A stretch of 64,000 nt of DNA from an uncultured Verrucomicrobiota bacterium (GCA_938003985.1 CALKWZ010000073.1:1-64000), one strand, 5' to 3'. Positions 1-8,346 are shown, counted from the first letter of the stretch. Notes: generated by a model from the sequence alone, not told the origin. Translations and numbers: made by a program.

Positions 1-628
1 GAGCCGGAGCCGCCGCCATCGGCCCGGGCGCGGGACTGGGCGGCGCCGCCGGCGCGGCCACGGTTTCCGGCGCCGCTTCCGGCACGGGTTCCGTTTGCGC
101 GGTTTCGCCCCGGGGGGACGCGCTCCAGAAGCCGATCAGCCCCACCAGCGCGCACAGCACGAGCACCAGCGCGATCATCCGCCGATCCAGTTCGACGCCC
201 GCGAACCACTCGCGGATCCGCGCCAGCAGCGGAATCCGCGGTTCCGCCGGCGCGCGCGGCGGCGGCGGTGCCGGAGGCGCGAGCGGAGCCGCCGTCCGTT
301 GCGGCCGGTGGTACACGCCCGTGCGCAGCGGCGGCTTTTCCGCGCCGCCGGCGCCGGCCTCTTCCACGGGGCGGGCCGGACCGGAATCGGACAGCACCGC
401 GCGCACTTCGGAGGCCACGTCGGGCGGCGGGCCGCCCGCCGGCAAGACCCATTCCGGTTCCGGCCGCGGCGCCGCCGGGGCGTCGGGCTTGGAAAACACG
501 ATCTTCGGCGCGGCGCCTTCCCGGTCCGCAAGGGACGAAAACAGGTCCAGCTGCTTTTCGCCCGGATCCTTCACGTGGCTTTTCCGGATGTTCAGCTTGC
601 CTTGCAGCGCGTTCGTGAGTTCGCCCAT
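1..628 (-). CDS. Membrane-anchored Pro/Ala-rich protein, N-terminal part only
   Basis: The ATG at 628 follows a good Shine-Dalgarno sequence (GGAGGGAAC) and lies 24 nt after the leuS stop, so the two are probably co-transcribed. About 209 codons are visible before the left edge. Residues 1 to about 145 are hydrophilic, rich in Pro, Ala and acidic residues. One hydrophobic segment (about residues 150-167, MIALVLVLCALVGLIGFW) follows a basic stretch, then a second Pro/Ala-rich stretch runs off the window. This is a bitopic protein with a cytoplasmic N terminus and a periplasmic Pro-rich stalk, as in SPOR-domain or TonB-like proteins. The C-terminal domain that would identify it is missing. I do not recognise the family. 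Confidence 0.6.
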   Translation of the reverse strand, partial: MGELTNALQGKLNIRKSHVKDPGEKQLDLFSSLADREGAAPKIVFSKPDAPAAPRPEPEWVLPAGGPPPDVASEVRAVLSDSGPARPVEEAGAGGAEKPPLRTGVYHRPQRTAAPLAPPAPPPPRAPAEPRIPLLARIREWFAGVELDRRMIALVLVLCALVGLIGFWSASPRGETAQTEPVPEAAPETVAAPAAPPSPAPGPMAAAPA

Positions 629-652
629 GCCCGTTCCCTCCGCTCGCGGCCG

Positions 653-3337
653 TCAGCCGGCCACCACGAGATTCACCATCCGTTTCGGGACGTAGATCTG
701 CTTCTTGATTTCCTTGCCGGCGAAGAACGGCGCGGCTTCGGGGCACGCCAGCGCCGCGGCGATCACGGCGTCCTGGCCGGCTTCGGCCGGCACGCGGATG
801 CGGCCGCGCACCTTGCCGTTCACCTGCACCGGGATTTCCAGCTCGTCTTGCTGCAGAACGGCTTCGTCCCACGTCGGCCACGGTTCGCGCGCGAGGGATT
901 CGGCGTGGCCCAGGCGGCTCCACAACTCTTCCGCCAGATGCGGCGCGAAGGGGCTCAGGATCAGGACGAACGTCGACAGCAGCGAGCGCGGGACCGTCTC
1001 CCACGCCTGCGCCTCGTTGACGAAGATCATCATCGCGGAAATGGCCACGTTGTATTCCATGCCCTCGACGTCGTGGGTGACCTTCTTGATCGCGGCGTGC
1101 AGCGCGCGCAGCTGGTCCTTCGTCGGGGTCGCGTCGCTGAGCTTCGGCGCCGGCGCGCCGGTTTCTTCGTCCACCGCCAGGCGGTACACGCGGCTCAGGA
1201 AGCGCGAGACGCCTTCCACGCCCTTCATGCTCCAGGGTTTCACCTGCGTGAGCGGGCCCATGAACATTTCGTAGAGCCGCAGGGAATCCGCGCCGTACTC
1301 CTGGACGATGTCGTCGGGATTGATGACGTTGCCGCGGCTCTTGCTCATCTTGTAGGCGCGCGCGGACACGCGGATTTCCGGCTGGCCTTTGAGGACGAAG
1401 CCGTCGCCCTGCTTTTGCAGGTCGGCTTCGGGCACGTGCGCCGGGGCGTATTTCTCGCCGGTGCGCGCGTCGCAGCCGTTTTCGTCCACGCGTTCCGCGG
1501 AGACCCAGGCGCCGGCCGCGTCGCGGTAGGCCAGATATTCCACCTCGCCCAGGATCATGCCCTGGTTGACGAGCTTCCGGAACGGTTCCTTGGTGGACAC
1601 GACGCCGCAGTCGAAGAGCACCTTGTGCCAGAACCGGGCGTAGAGCAGATGCAGCACGGCGTGTTCCGCGCCGCCGACGTAGAGGTCCACCGGCATCCAG
1701 TATTTTTCCTTCGCGGGATCGACCAGCGCCGAACCGTTCTGCGGATCGATGTAGCGCAGATAGTACCAGCACGAGCCGGCCCATTGCGGCATGGTGTTCG
1801 TCTCGCGCCGCGCGGGGCCGCCGCACGTCGGGCACGTCGCCTGGAGCCAGTCGGTCGCGCGCGCCAGCGGGGGCTGGCCGTCGGCCGTCGGGCGGTAGTC
1901 CTTCATTTCCGGCAGGCGCACGGGCAGATCCTGTTCCGGCACGGGCACCACGCCGCACTTCTCGCAGTGCAGCAGCGGGAACGGCTCGCCCCAGAAGCGC
2001 TGGCGGCTGAAGAGCCAGTCGCGCAGCTTGTAGTTCGTCTTGCCCTGCCCCTTCCCCGTCTTTTCCAGCCACGCCGTGATCTTCTTCTTGAATTCCGTCG
2101 TCGGTAGACCGTCGTATTCGCCGGAGTTGAAGGCAATTCCCTCCTCTTCATAGGCGTCATTTCGAGCCTCAAGTTGACTTTCCATTAACGCAACTGCGTC
2201 GGGATCTTTCATCCATCCGGGAACATCTGCCGGCTCTACGCTCGGTGGAAAAAGAGGAGGTGTAACTACATATTTAATTGGCAGATTATGTGATCTCGCG
2301 AATTCGAAGTCGCGCGTGTCGTGCGCCGGCACGGCCATGATCGCGCCCGTGCCGTAGCCCCAGAGCACGTAGTCCGCCACCCAGACGGGGATTTGCTTGC
2401 CGTTGACCGGGTTCGTGGCATAGGCGCCGGTGAAGACGCCGGTTTTTTCCTTGGCCAGTTCGGTGCGTTCGAGGTCGCTCTTGCCGGCGGCGGCGGTCCG
2501 ATAGGCCGCCACGGCCTCGGCTTGCTCGGGCGTGGCGATCTTGGCCACCAGCGGATGTTCCGGCGCCAGCACCATGTAGGTCGCGCCGAAGAGCGTGTCC
2601 GGCCGCGTCGTGAACACGCGGATCGTCTCGCCGCCGATGGCGAAATCGACTTCCGCGCCGGTGCTCTTGCCGATCCAGTTGCGCTGCATTTCCTTGATGC
2701 TCTCGGGCCAGTCGAGGCCGTCGAGATCCGCCAGCAGCCGCTCGGCGTACGCGGTGATCTTGAGCACCCACTGGCGCATCGAGCGGCGCTCCACGCTGAA
2801 GCCCTTCGCGCGCCATTCCTCGACCTCTTCGTTCGCCAGCACGGCGCACAGGTCGGGGCTCCAGTTCACGGGCAGCTCGCTTTCGTAGGCCAGCCCGCGC
2901 TTGAAGAGCTGCAGGAAGATCCACTGCGTCCAGCGCACGTAGTCTTCGTCCGTCGTGGCGATCTCGCGGTCCCAGTCGTAGGAGAACCCCAGCATCTTGA
3001 GCTGGCGGCGGAACGTCGCGATGTTCTCGTAGGTGATTTTCCGCGGATGGTTGCCGGTCTTGATGGCGTACTGCTCCGCCGGCAGGCCGAACGAGTCGTA
3101 GCCCATCGGGTGCAGGACGTTGAAGCCCTTCATCCGCTTGAAGCGCGCCTGGATGTCCGTGGCCGTGTAGCCCTCCGGGTGCCCCACGTGCAGCCCCGCG
3201 CCGCTGGGATACGGAAACATGTCCAGCACGTAGTACTTGGGCTTGGACGGATCGACGTCGTCCGGGGTGCGGAACGTCTTGTGCTGCTCCCAGTACTTCT
3301 GCCACTTCGCTTCGATTTCGGAATGCGGATACGCCAT
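653..3337 (-). CDS. leuS: Leucyl-tRNA synthetase
   Basis: Class I aminoacyl-tRNA synthetase of 894 residues, charging tRNA-Leu in the cytoplasm. It has the HIGH-type motif HVGH near residue 50, zinc-module cysteines (CEKC and CPTC) around residues 455-510, and the KMSKS loop (KMSKSRGN) near residue 660. The C terminus carries the anticodon-binding and LeuRS-specific domains. The ATG at 3337 follows GAGGTGAA. Length is slightly above the E. coli enzyme (860). Much of the excess sits in the CP1 editing domain at about residues 345-404, between the IKYVV segment and NSGEYDGL. That stretch is encoded by a markedly AT-richer patch (about 2126-2305) with different codon choice from the rest of the gene. 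Confidence 0.97.
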   Translation of the reverse strand: MAYPHSEIEAKWQKYWEQHKTFRTPDDVDPSKPKYYVLDMFPYPSGAGLHVGHPEGYTATDIQARFKRMKGFNVLHPMGYDSFGLPAEQYAIKTGNHPRKITYENIATFRRQLKMLGFSYDWDREIATTDEDYVRWTQWIFLQLFKRGLAYESELPVNWSPDLCAVLANEEVEEWRAKGFSVERRSMRQWVLKITAYAERLLADLDGLDWPESIKEMQRNWIGKSTGAEVDFAIGGETIRVFTTRPDTLFGATYMVLAPEHPLVAKIATPEQAEAVAAYRTAAAGKSDLERTELAKEKTGVFTGAYATNPVNGKQIPVWVADYVLWGYGTGAIMAVPAHDTRDFEFARSHNLPIKYVVTPPLFPPSVEPADVPGWMKDPDAVALMESQLEARNDAYEEEGIAFNSGEYDGLPTTEFKKKITAWLEKTGKGQGKTNYKLRDWLFSRQRFWGEPFPLLHCEKCGVVPVPEQDLPVRLPEMKDYRPTADGQPPLARATDWLQATCPTCGGPARRETNTMPQWAGSCWYYLRYIDPQNGSALVDPAKEKYWMPVDLYVGGAEHAVLHLLYARFWHKVLFDCGVVSTKEPFRKLVNQGMILGEVEYLAYRDAAGAWVSAERVDENGCDARTGEKYAPAHVPEADLQKQGDGFVLKGQPEIRVSARAYKMSKSRGNVINPDDIVQEYGADSLRLYEMFMGPLTQVKPWSMKGVEGVSRFLSRVYRLAVDEETGAPAPKLSDATPTKDQLRALHAAIKKVTHDVEGMEYNVAISAMMIFVNEAQAWETVPRSLLSTFVLILSPFAPHLAEELWSRLGHAESLAREPWPTWDEAVLQQDELEIPVQVNGKVRGRIRVPAEAGQDAVIAAALACPEAAPFFAGKEIKKQIYVPKRMVNLVVAG

Positions 3338-3408
3338 GGATTCACCTCAAAATGGATTCAGCCGGCCACTTTAGCCCTCCGGCCGCCCCCGATCAATGCC
3401 CGATTTCG

Positions 3409-3437
3409 TTGCGCGGCGGCGGCGCCGCGGCTACACT
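3409..3437 (+). promoter_or_regulatory. Promoter of the cupin gene, leaderless type
   Basis: TTGCGC (3409-3414), a 17-nt spacer and TACACT (3432-3437). Only 7 nt separate the -10 from the ATG, and there is no Shine-Dalgarno sequence. Confidence 0.55.
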
Positions 3438-3444
3438 GGCGCCC

Positions 3445-3813
3445 ATGAATCCCGCCATCCGTTCCGCCGATCCCGCCGCCGAGTACTACTTCGCCGAAGG
3501 CTGCCACGTGCTCGAGCTGGCCAACGTCCCCGACGATCCGGACTGCTCCATCGCCCGCGCCCGCGTCGCGCCCGGCACGACCACGCGCTGGCACCGGCTG
3601 GCGGGCATCGCCGAGCGCTACGTGCTGCTGGCCGGCCGCGGGCGCGTCGAGATCGGCGACCTGTCCCCGCGCGCCGTCGGCCCCGGCGACGTCGTGCTCA
3701 TTCCGCCCGGCTGCCGCCAGCGCATCGCCAACGTCGGCGCCGACGATCTCGTCTTCCTCGCCGTCTGCACGCCCCGCTTCCTGCCCGCGTGCTACGCGGA
3801 CGCCGCGGACTGA
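3445..3813 (+). CDS. Small cupin-domain protein
   Basis: A 122-residue protein with a single cupin barrel. Motif 1 is around H-R-L-A-G-I-A-E-R-Y (about residues 51-60), then the GRGRVEIGD strand and motif 2 GDVVLIPPGCRQRI (about residues 78-91). These are the short mannose-6-phosphate-isomerase-like cupins, whose members bind a metal or small ligand; the substrate cannot be told from sequence. An upstream in-frame ATG at 3352 would add 31 residues without cupin similarity. I prefer 3445 because a clear promoter ends 7 nt before it. The gene is divergent from leuS. Confidence 0.75.
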   Translation: MNPAIRSADPAAEYYFAEGCHVLELANVPDDPDCSIARARVAPGTTTRWHRLAGIAERYVLLAGRGRVEIGDLSPRAVGPGDVVLIPPGCRQRIANVGADDLVFLAVCTPRFLPACYADAAD

Positions 3814-3848
3814 ATCCGCCGGGCGCCGCGGAATCTTTCCGATTGCGC

Positions 3849-3876
3849 TTGCATTTCCGCGGCGCCCGCGTAGAGT
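3849..3876 (+). promoter_or_regulatory. Promoter of the RRM protein gene
   Basis: TTGCAT (3849-3854), a 16-nt spacer and TAGAGT (3871-3876). Transcription would start near 3884, giving a leader of about 130 nt, unlike the leaderless genes around it. Confidence 0.45.
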
Positions 3877-3940
3877 GCGCCCCCGCTTAGTGAGAGTAGT
3901 TAGCTTGCGTTGGAAGGTAGTCCATTGCCGCATCGGCGGC

Positions 3941-3997
3941 GGGGGGACATCTGAACCCGAACGAGTCGGGACAGCCATGAGAACGATCCCCCTGGAG
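3941..3997 (+). promoter_or_regulatory. Structured 5' leader of the RRM protein mRNA
   Basis: GGGGGA (3942-3947) can pair with TCCCCC (3987-3992), enclosing a perfect 5-bp hairpin CCCGA/TCGGG (3956-3960 with 3966-3970). A GGAG at 3994-3997 sits just outside the stem but 17 nt from the ATG. The fold could control ribosome access, as in cold-shock or autoregulated RNA-binding-protein leaders. I do not recognise a known riboswitch class. Confidence 0.4.
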
Positions 3998-4014
3998 CAG
4001 AAAGAAACAACAAC

Positions 4015-4353
4015 ATGGCTACCAAACTGTACGTCGGCAATCTGTCGTTTAGCCTCTCGGAAGGCGAACTGCGCGATCTGTTCACGCCCTTCGGCAACGT
4101 CACGAGCTGCAACCTGATCATGGACCGCATGACCGACCGCCCCCGCGGATTCGCGTTCGTGGAAATGTCCACGGCCGATGAAGCCGCCAAGGCCATCGCG
4201 GACCTGAACGGCAAGGAAGTCGGCGGCCGCGCGCTCGTCGTCAACGAAGCCAAGCCCCGCGAGGATCGTCCCCGCGGCGGCGGCGGATTCGGCGGCGGCA
4301 ACGGCGGCGGCTACGGCGGCGGCAACGGCGGTGGCCGTCGCAACCGCTACTAA
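4015..4353 (+). CDS. Glycine-rich RRM RNA-binding protein
   Basis: A 112-residue protein. It is one RNA recognition motif with RNP2 (LYVGNL, residues 4-9) and RNP1 (RGFAFVEM, about residues 44-51), followed by a Gly-rich tail with GGNGGG units ending in basic GGRRNRY. This is the architecture of bacterial cold-inducible Rbp proteins, known from cyanobacteria and many PVC genomes, which bind single-stranded RNA. The long structured leader upstream and a strong intrinsic terminator downstream make it a monocistronic unit. Cold or autogenous control is an inference from the family and the leader. Confidence 0.92.
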   Translation: MATKLYVGNLSFSLSEGELRDLFTPFGNVTSCNLIMDRMTDRPRGFAFVEMSTADEAAKAIADLNGKEVGGRALVVNEAKPREDRPRGGGGFGGGNGGGYGGGNGGGRRNRY

Positions 4354-4373
4354 GTCGAACCCCGGTTCGATCC

Positions 4374-4405
4374 GCGCCGCGGCTTTGGCCGCGGCGCTTT
4401 TTTTT
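4374..4405 (+). terminator. Rho-independent terminator of the RRM gene
   Basis: A 10-bp perfect stem GCGCCGCGGC / GCCGCGGCGC with a 4-nt loop is followed by eight T (4398-4405). Confidence 0.95.
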
Positions 4406-4440
4406 GCCCCGGTCCGGGCGGGTTTGCGCGGTTTCGGTTC

Positions 4441-4509
4441 GGCGGGCCCCACCACCTTGCGTGGTGGGTGAGCCAACTTCGCTTCCCACGGCGCAAGGCC
4501 GTGGGGGGC
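4441..4509 (+). repeat. Dispersed two-hairpin element, copy A
   Basis: Two perfect 8-bp hairpins, CCCACCAC/GTGGTGGG (4448-4455, 4461-4468) and CCCACGGC/GCCGTGGG (4485-4492, 4498-4505), are joined by GAGCCAACTTCGC-like sequence. The loops CTTGC and GCAAG are mutually complementary. A second copy lies inverted at 13900-13969. Both sit between convergent genes. Confidence 0.7.
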
Positions 4510-4526
4510 GCAAGGGCCCTTTTTGC

Positions 4527-5792
4527 TCAGCCGCGGCGGCGCTGGGCGAAAATGCCGGCGACGAGCAAGGCGGCGGCGACGAGATTCAGCGCGCCGAGCA
4601 CCATCGCGATCCGCAGCGGTTGCGAGTGGAAAAGCGCCACGCCGCCGACGTAGGCCAGCGCGCACGGGATCATGCCGTAGCACCAGAAGAACCGGTGCTG
4701 GGCCATCTCGAAGTTCAGCAGCAGGTAGGCCAGCGCCAGCGGGCACATCGCCAGCACCATCGCGCGCGTCAGCAGCGCGGCCGTCGCCGCGTCCGCGACC
4801 GGCCATGCCCGGTAGAGGATCGTCCACGGCAGCTGCGGGAAGACCATGCAGACGCCCGCCGCCGCCGCGACCAGCAAGCCCGCGAACGCCATGGCGCGGC
4901 CGAGGAGCTTCCAGCTGTCGTCCGTCAGGGCGCCGGACGAGGTCACCTTGGGAAACAGCACGGTGGCGATGGGCACCGGCAGGAAAACGGCGGTGCGGGC
5001 GATGGTGGCGGCTTTCGAGAACAGGCCCGTCGTCTCGGCGTCGAAATAGTGCCGCGCCAGCGTGGTGTCGAGGTTCATCAGCATGGCGTAGCCGGCCAGG
5101 CAGACGAGCGCGGATCCGAGATACCGGTAGGTGCCGTGCGGCTGCGCGGCCCGGGTGCCGGCCGGCAGCCGCAGCCGGGCCACGGCCACGAGGCACAGGA
5201 CCAGCACCGCCAGCACGCCGAGGCCCTGCGCGACCACGGCGGCGAACGCCGTGGCGGAAAGAAGGATCGTGAACGCGGCGCCGAGGGCCAGCCGCGTCGC
5301 GCCCCAGGCCTGCGGCGCCCAGGCCAGCCAGACGAACGACTGCAGGCCTTGCAGCAAGCCGTAGAACAGGCTCATCCACAGGCTGGCGGCCAGCACCGAG
5401 AAGGTCAGCACGACCAGCGCGGCGTCCACGCGCCAAAACGCCGCCAACGGCCCGCGCAGCAGGAACGCCCCGCCGGCGATCGCGGCGGACAGCGCCAGGA
5501 AAATCCGGACCCAGTGCATGAACATGGGCCGGATTTCTTCCCGGCGGCCGGCCTGCGCCAGCGCAGAGGCGTAATGCGCCAGCGTGTTTTGCAGCGCCAG
5601 CAGCGGCGTGCTCGCGGCCAGGATGATGCCCAGCATGGCGACCAGCGTGCCGTATTCCGCGTTCGGCAGCGTCCGCCCCACCGCCATGTGGAAGCCGGCG
5701 TTGCACAGCGCGCCGACGAACGTGCCGGCCACCAGCAGCGCGCCGTGCCGCAACAGCCCGCCTTCGTCCCGCGCTGCCAGCCACCGTTTCAT
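4527..5792 (-). CDS. Flippase-like polysaccharide transport protein (MATE/Wzx-like)
   Basis: A 421-residue protein that is hydrophobic throughout, with about 12 predicted membrane spans. It resembles the Wzx/MurJ-type polysaccharide biosynthesis transporters that flip lipid-linked sugars across the inner membrane. Family-like features are the N-terminal GTFVGALCNAGFHMAVGR segment with a following NAEYG, and a mid-protein LDTTLARHYFD segment. The ATG at 5792 overlaps the GT2 stop as ATGA, so it is the third gene of a tightly coupled operon. The partner enzymes suggest it exports a glycan or glycosylated lipid built by the two upstream glycosyltransferases. The substrate is unknown. Confidence 0.8.
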   Translation of the reverse strand: MKRWLAARDEGGLLRHGALLVAGTFVGALCNAGFHMAVGRTLPNAEYGTLVAMLGIILAASTPLLALQNTLAHYASALAQAGRREEIRPMFMHWVRIFLALSAAIAGGAFLLRGPLAAFWRVDAALVVLTFSVLAASLWMSLFYGLLQGLQSFVWLAWAPQAWGATRLALGAAFTILLSATAFAAVVAQGLGVLAVLVLCLVAVARLRLPAGTRAAQPHGTYRYLGSALVCLAGYAMLMNLDTTLARHYFDAETTGLFSKAATIARTAVFLPVPIATVLFPKVTSSGALTDDSWKLLGRAMAFAGLLVAAAAGVCMVFPQLPWTILYRAWPVADAATAALLTRAMVLAMCPLALAYLLLNFEMAQHRFFWCYGMIPCALAYVGGVALFHSQPLRIAMVLGALNLVAAALLVAGIFAQRRRG

Positions 5793-6565
5793 CGCGTGGC
5801 CGGCGGCAGTTCGATGACGCGGCCCAGCAGCCGGTCGTAGAGCGCCACGATCCATTTCAGCGGCGAATACAGCAGCCGCAGGCGCACGATCGCCAGCAGC
5901 ATCTGGAACGACACCCGCCCCACCCGCAGCTTCGAGCCGCCCACGTCGCTCCACAGCGTCGGGATTTCGCGGATGGCGTAGCGCGCGCGGCGGGTCTTGA
6001 AGAGCATGTCCACGTCGAACGCCCATTTGGTGAGGCCGATGTGCGGCACGATCGCGCGCCAGGCCGCGGCCGTCATCAGCTTCGCGCCGCACTGCGTGTC
6101 GGTGATCGGCAGCTTGAAGAGCGTCCGCACGAGGAAATTGAAAACGCGCGACGCGAAGCGGCGCCGCCACGGCTGGCGCGGGCTCACGATGGCCCCCGGC
6201 AGGCGGCGCGACGCGATGATCAGGCCCGCGGAACCGACGTTTTTCACCAGATCGTCGAACGCGGCCGGCGGCGTCGCGCCGTCCGCGTCCACGAAGCCGA
6301 TGAAGTCGCCCGTCGCGACCGCCCCGCCGGCCATGATGGCGCCGCCCTTGCCGATCGGCCGCGGCTCCACCAGAACGCGCAGCTGCGGATGGCGCGCCTG
6401 CAGGTCGCGCACGACGTCGGCCGTGCGGTCGGTCGAGCCGTTGACGGCCACGACGATCTCGAAGTCGTTCCCGTAGCGCTCCGCGAAGTACGGCAGGTAG
6501 GCGCCGAGCATCTTGCCGATGCGCGCCTCCTCGTTGTAGGCGGGCACGACGATCGAGAGCTTCAT
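5789..6565 (-). CDS. Family 2 glycosyltransferase (DPM1/ALG5-like)
   Basis: A 258-residue GT-A enzyme. The N terminus MKLSIVVPAYNEEARIGKML and VAVNGSTDRTADVV are the nucleotide-sugar-binding region, and DADGATPP (about residues 95-102) is the DxD-type metal site. These enzymes transfer a sugar from a nucleotide donor to a polyprenyl phosphate on the cytoplasmic face. Short hydrophobic stretches near the C terminus suggest membrane association. The gene starts inside the stop of the upstream membrane glycosyltransferase (ATGA at 6562-6565) and ends inside the start of the flippase. It probably supplies polyprenyl-P-sugar to the upstream gene product. Confidence 0.88.
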   Translation of the reverse strand: MKLSIVVPAYNEEARIGKMLGAYLPYFAERYGNDFEIVVAVNGSTDRTADVVRDLQARHPQLRVLVEPRPIGKGGAIMAGGAVATGDFIGFVDADGATPPAAFDDLVKNVGSAGLIIASRRLPGAIVSPRQPWRRRFASRVFNFLVRTLFKLPITDTQCGAKLMTAAAWRAIVPHIGLTKWAFDVDMLFKTRRARYAIREIPTLWSDVGGSKLRVGRVSFQMLLAIVRLRLLYSPLKWIVALYDRLLGRVIELPPATR

Positions 6566-8295
6566 TCCTCGGCCGTTTCCGCCGGCGGCGTCCACGTCGG
6601 CATTTCCTTCTTCAGCCGCCACAGCACGAGATCCGTGCCCGCCTGGCCGAAGCCCGGCACGACCTCCACGCGCTCGAAGCGCGTGGCCAGGATTTCCGCG
6701 AACGCCAGCCCGTCTTCGCGCGAGACTTCGGCCACCTCGGGCGACCGGATGCTCAGGCTGTAGCCGCTCAGCGCGGCGATGGGCGCGTTGGTTTCGGTCG
6801 CGAGCAGTTCGAGCAGCATGTCGCGGTTCAGCACGCCGATTTTTTCGGCTTTCGCGCCCTCCCAGTCGGGATAGTAGCTGAACGGGCCCATTTCCAGGCC
6901 GTGCGGCACGGGCAGGTTCGCTTCCACGGCCAGATAGACGTCCTGGGTCAGCAGGTGCGTGCCGCCCTCGGCGACGGTCAGCTCGCGCACCCACTTGGCC
7001 ATGTCGCGCAACTGGGCCACGGGGCTCTGCTCGCGCAGGCGCCACCAGATGCGGTCGCGGCCGGCCACGACCCAGCTCTGCGCCAGCGGCGAGGAAAACG
7101 CGAAGAGCGCGCAGGTGAGCCACGCCACGGTCAGGATGGCCAGCCGCCGCGCGCTGCGCAGCTCGGGCGAACCGCCGTAGCGCCGGTGTTCCTCGCGCAG
7201 CCACCAGCGCGCGCCCGTCGCGGCCAGCGCCGCGCCGAAGATCGGATAGACCGGCACCTGGTAGTCGTCGTAGGGAAACGGCGCGGCCAGATGCACCAGC
7301 GCCAGCGCGCCGACGGTGAACCACAGGAAGGCGTTGAAGCGCGGCGCGATGTCGCCCGGACCCGGATATTCCGGAGACAGCTCGGTGGTCGGCTCGTCGG
7401 CGCCCGCGCGCAGCAGAACGTAGCGGACCGCCAGGATCAGCAGGAACAGCCCCGCCACCGCCGCCGGATAATAGGCCTGCGCCAGGCGCGACAGGCAGCC
7501 GATCTTGAAGGCGATCTGCGCGAACGCCGTGCCGGCTTCGCGCAGGGAATGGTACTCGATCACGCCGAAGCGGAAGCCGTCGCGGCCCAGCATCGCGAAG
7601 GGCAGGATCGTCAGGCCCAGGCCCAGCAGGCCGCCCAGCCCGAAGTCCAGCCAGGCCCACGGCCGCAGGCGGCGGCGGAACAGCAGCAGATAGAGCCCGC
7701 CCGTCGCCAGCGCCGCCCCGAGGGAAATCCGCGTCGCCGCCGCGCACGCCAGCAGGAAGCCCGCCGCCGTCGCCGCCCGGAAGCCCTTGCGCGGACCCAC
7801 GAACGAGAGCGCCAGCAGCCCCGCGCTCAGGAACAGGCTCGCCAGCGAATAGGTCTTCACCACGGTGGTGAAATAGGACTGGTAGACGTTCGTGGCGATC
7901 AGGATGAAGGCCAGCCCGCCCGTGAAGCGCTGCGCCGGCCGCGGTCCGGCGCGCATCGCCAGCCAAGTGGCGAACAGCAGCCCCAGCGTGCCGAAGGCCC
8001 AGGTGACGCCCCGGCCGCCCAGCAGCCCGAAGCGCCCCACCCACGGTTCGGCCCAGGAATAGACCAGCGGCAGCATCGGCGCCTGCGTGAAGGCGAAATC
8101 GCGGTACGGCACCAGCCCGGCCGCCATCTGCTTGGCCGCATAGAGGTACCAGCCCTCGTCCTGGTTCAGTTCCCCCATCCACACGTTGATGCCCGACAGG
8201 CCCAGCCAGGCGGCGATCACGACGGCCGCCAGCGCCAGATGCCCCCAGCGCCACGCGCGCCCCGCCGGTTCGGCCGCTTTGCTTGCTGCTTCCAT
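6562..8295 (-). CDS. Integral-membrane glycosyltransferase (ArnT/PMT-like GT-C)
   Basis: A 577-residue protein with about ten hydrophobic spans. After the first span the loop NQDEGWYLYAAKQM (about residues 43-56) carries the acidic pair typical of GT-C enzymes using polyprenyl-phosphate sugars, followed by GLVPYRDF. The C-terminal 150 residues form a soluble periplasmic domain. It heads an operon with a DPM1/ALG5-like GT2 and a flippase, a natural donor-acceptor-export set. The ATG at 8295 lies 10 nt from a possible -10 box with no Shine-Dalgarno sequence. The acceptor (lipid, protein or polysaccharide) cannot be told. Confidence 0.8.
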   Translation of the reverse strand: MEAASKAAEPAGRAWRWGHLALAAVVIAAWLGLSGINVWMGELNQDEGWYLYAAKQMAAGLVPYRDFAFTQAPMLPLVYSWAEPWVGRFGLLGGRGVTWAFGTLGLLFATWLAMRAGPRPAQRFTGGLAFILIATNVYQSYFTTVVKTYSLASLFLSAGLLALSFVGPRKGFRAATAAGFLLACAAATRISLGAALATGGLYLLLFRRRLRPWAWLDFGLGGLLGLGLTILPFAMLGRDGFRFGVIEYHSLREAGTAFAQIAFKIGCLSRLAQAYYPAAVAGLFLLILAVRYVLLRAGADEPTTELSPEYPGPGDIAPRFNAFLWFTVGALALVHLAAPFPYDDYQVPVYPIFGAALAATGARWWLREEHRRYGGSPELRSARRLAILTVAWLTCALFAFSSPLAQSWVVAGRDRIWWRLREQSPVAQLRDMAKWVRELTVAEGGTHLLTQDVYLAVEANLPVPHGLEMGPFSYYPDWEGAKAEKIGVLNRDMLLELLATETNAPIAALSGYSLSIRSPEVAEVSREDGLAFAEILATRFERVEVVPGFGQAGTDLVLWRLKKEMPTWTPPAETAEE

Positions 8296-8305
8296 ATGGC
8301 CGCCG

Positions 8306-8335
8306 ATTGTTGCCCGAAGCCCCCGCCCGCCGCAA
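8306..8335 (-). promoter_or_regulatory. Promoter of the glycan operon
   Basis: TTGCGG (8330-8335), an 18-nt spacer and AACAAT (8306-8311), ending 10 nt before the ATG at 8295. It lies back-to-back with the promoter at 8347-8375. Confidence 0.4.
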
Positions 8336-8346
8336 CCCCAAAATGG

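Noticed and set aside
4280..4340. Tandem repeat or CRISPR-like GGCGGC repeats
   Set aside because: They are codons of the glycine-rich tail of the RRM protein.
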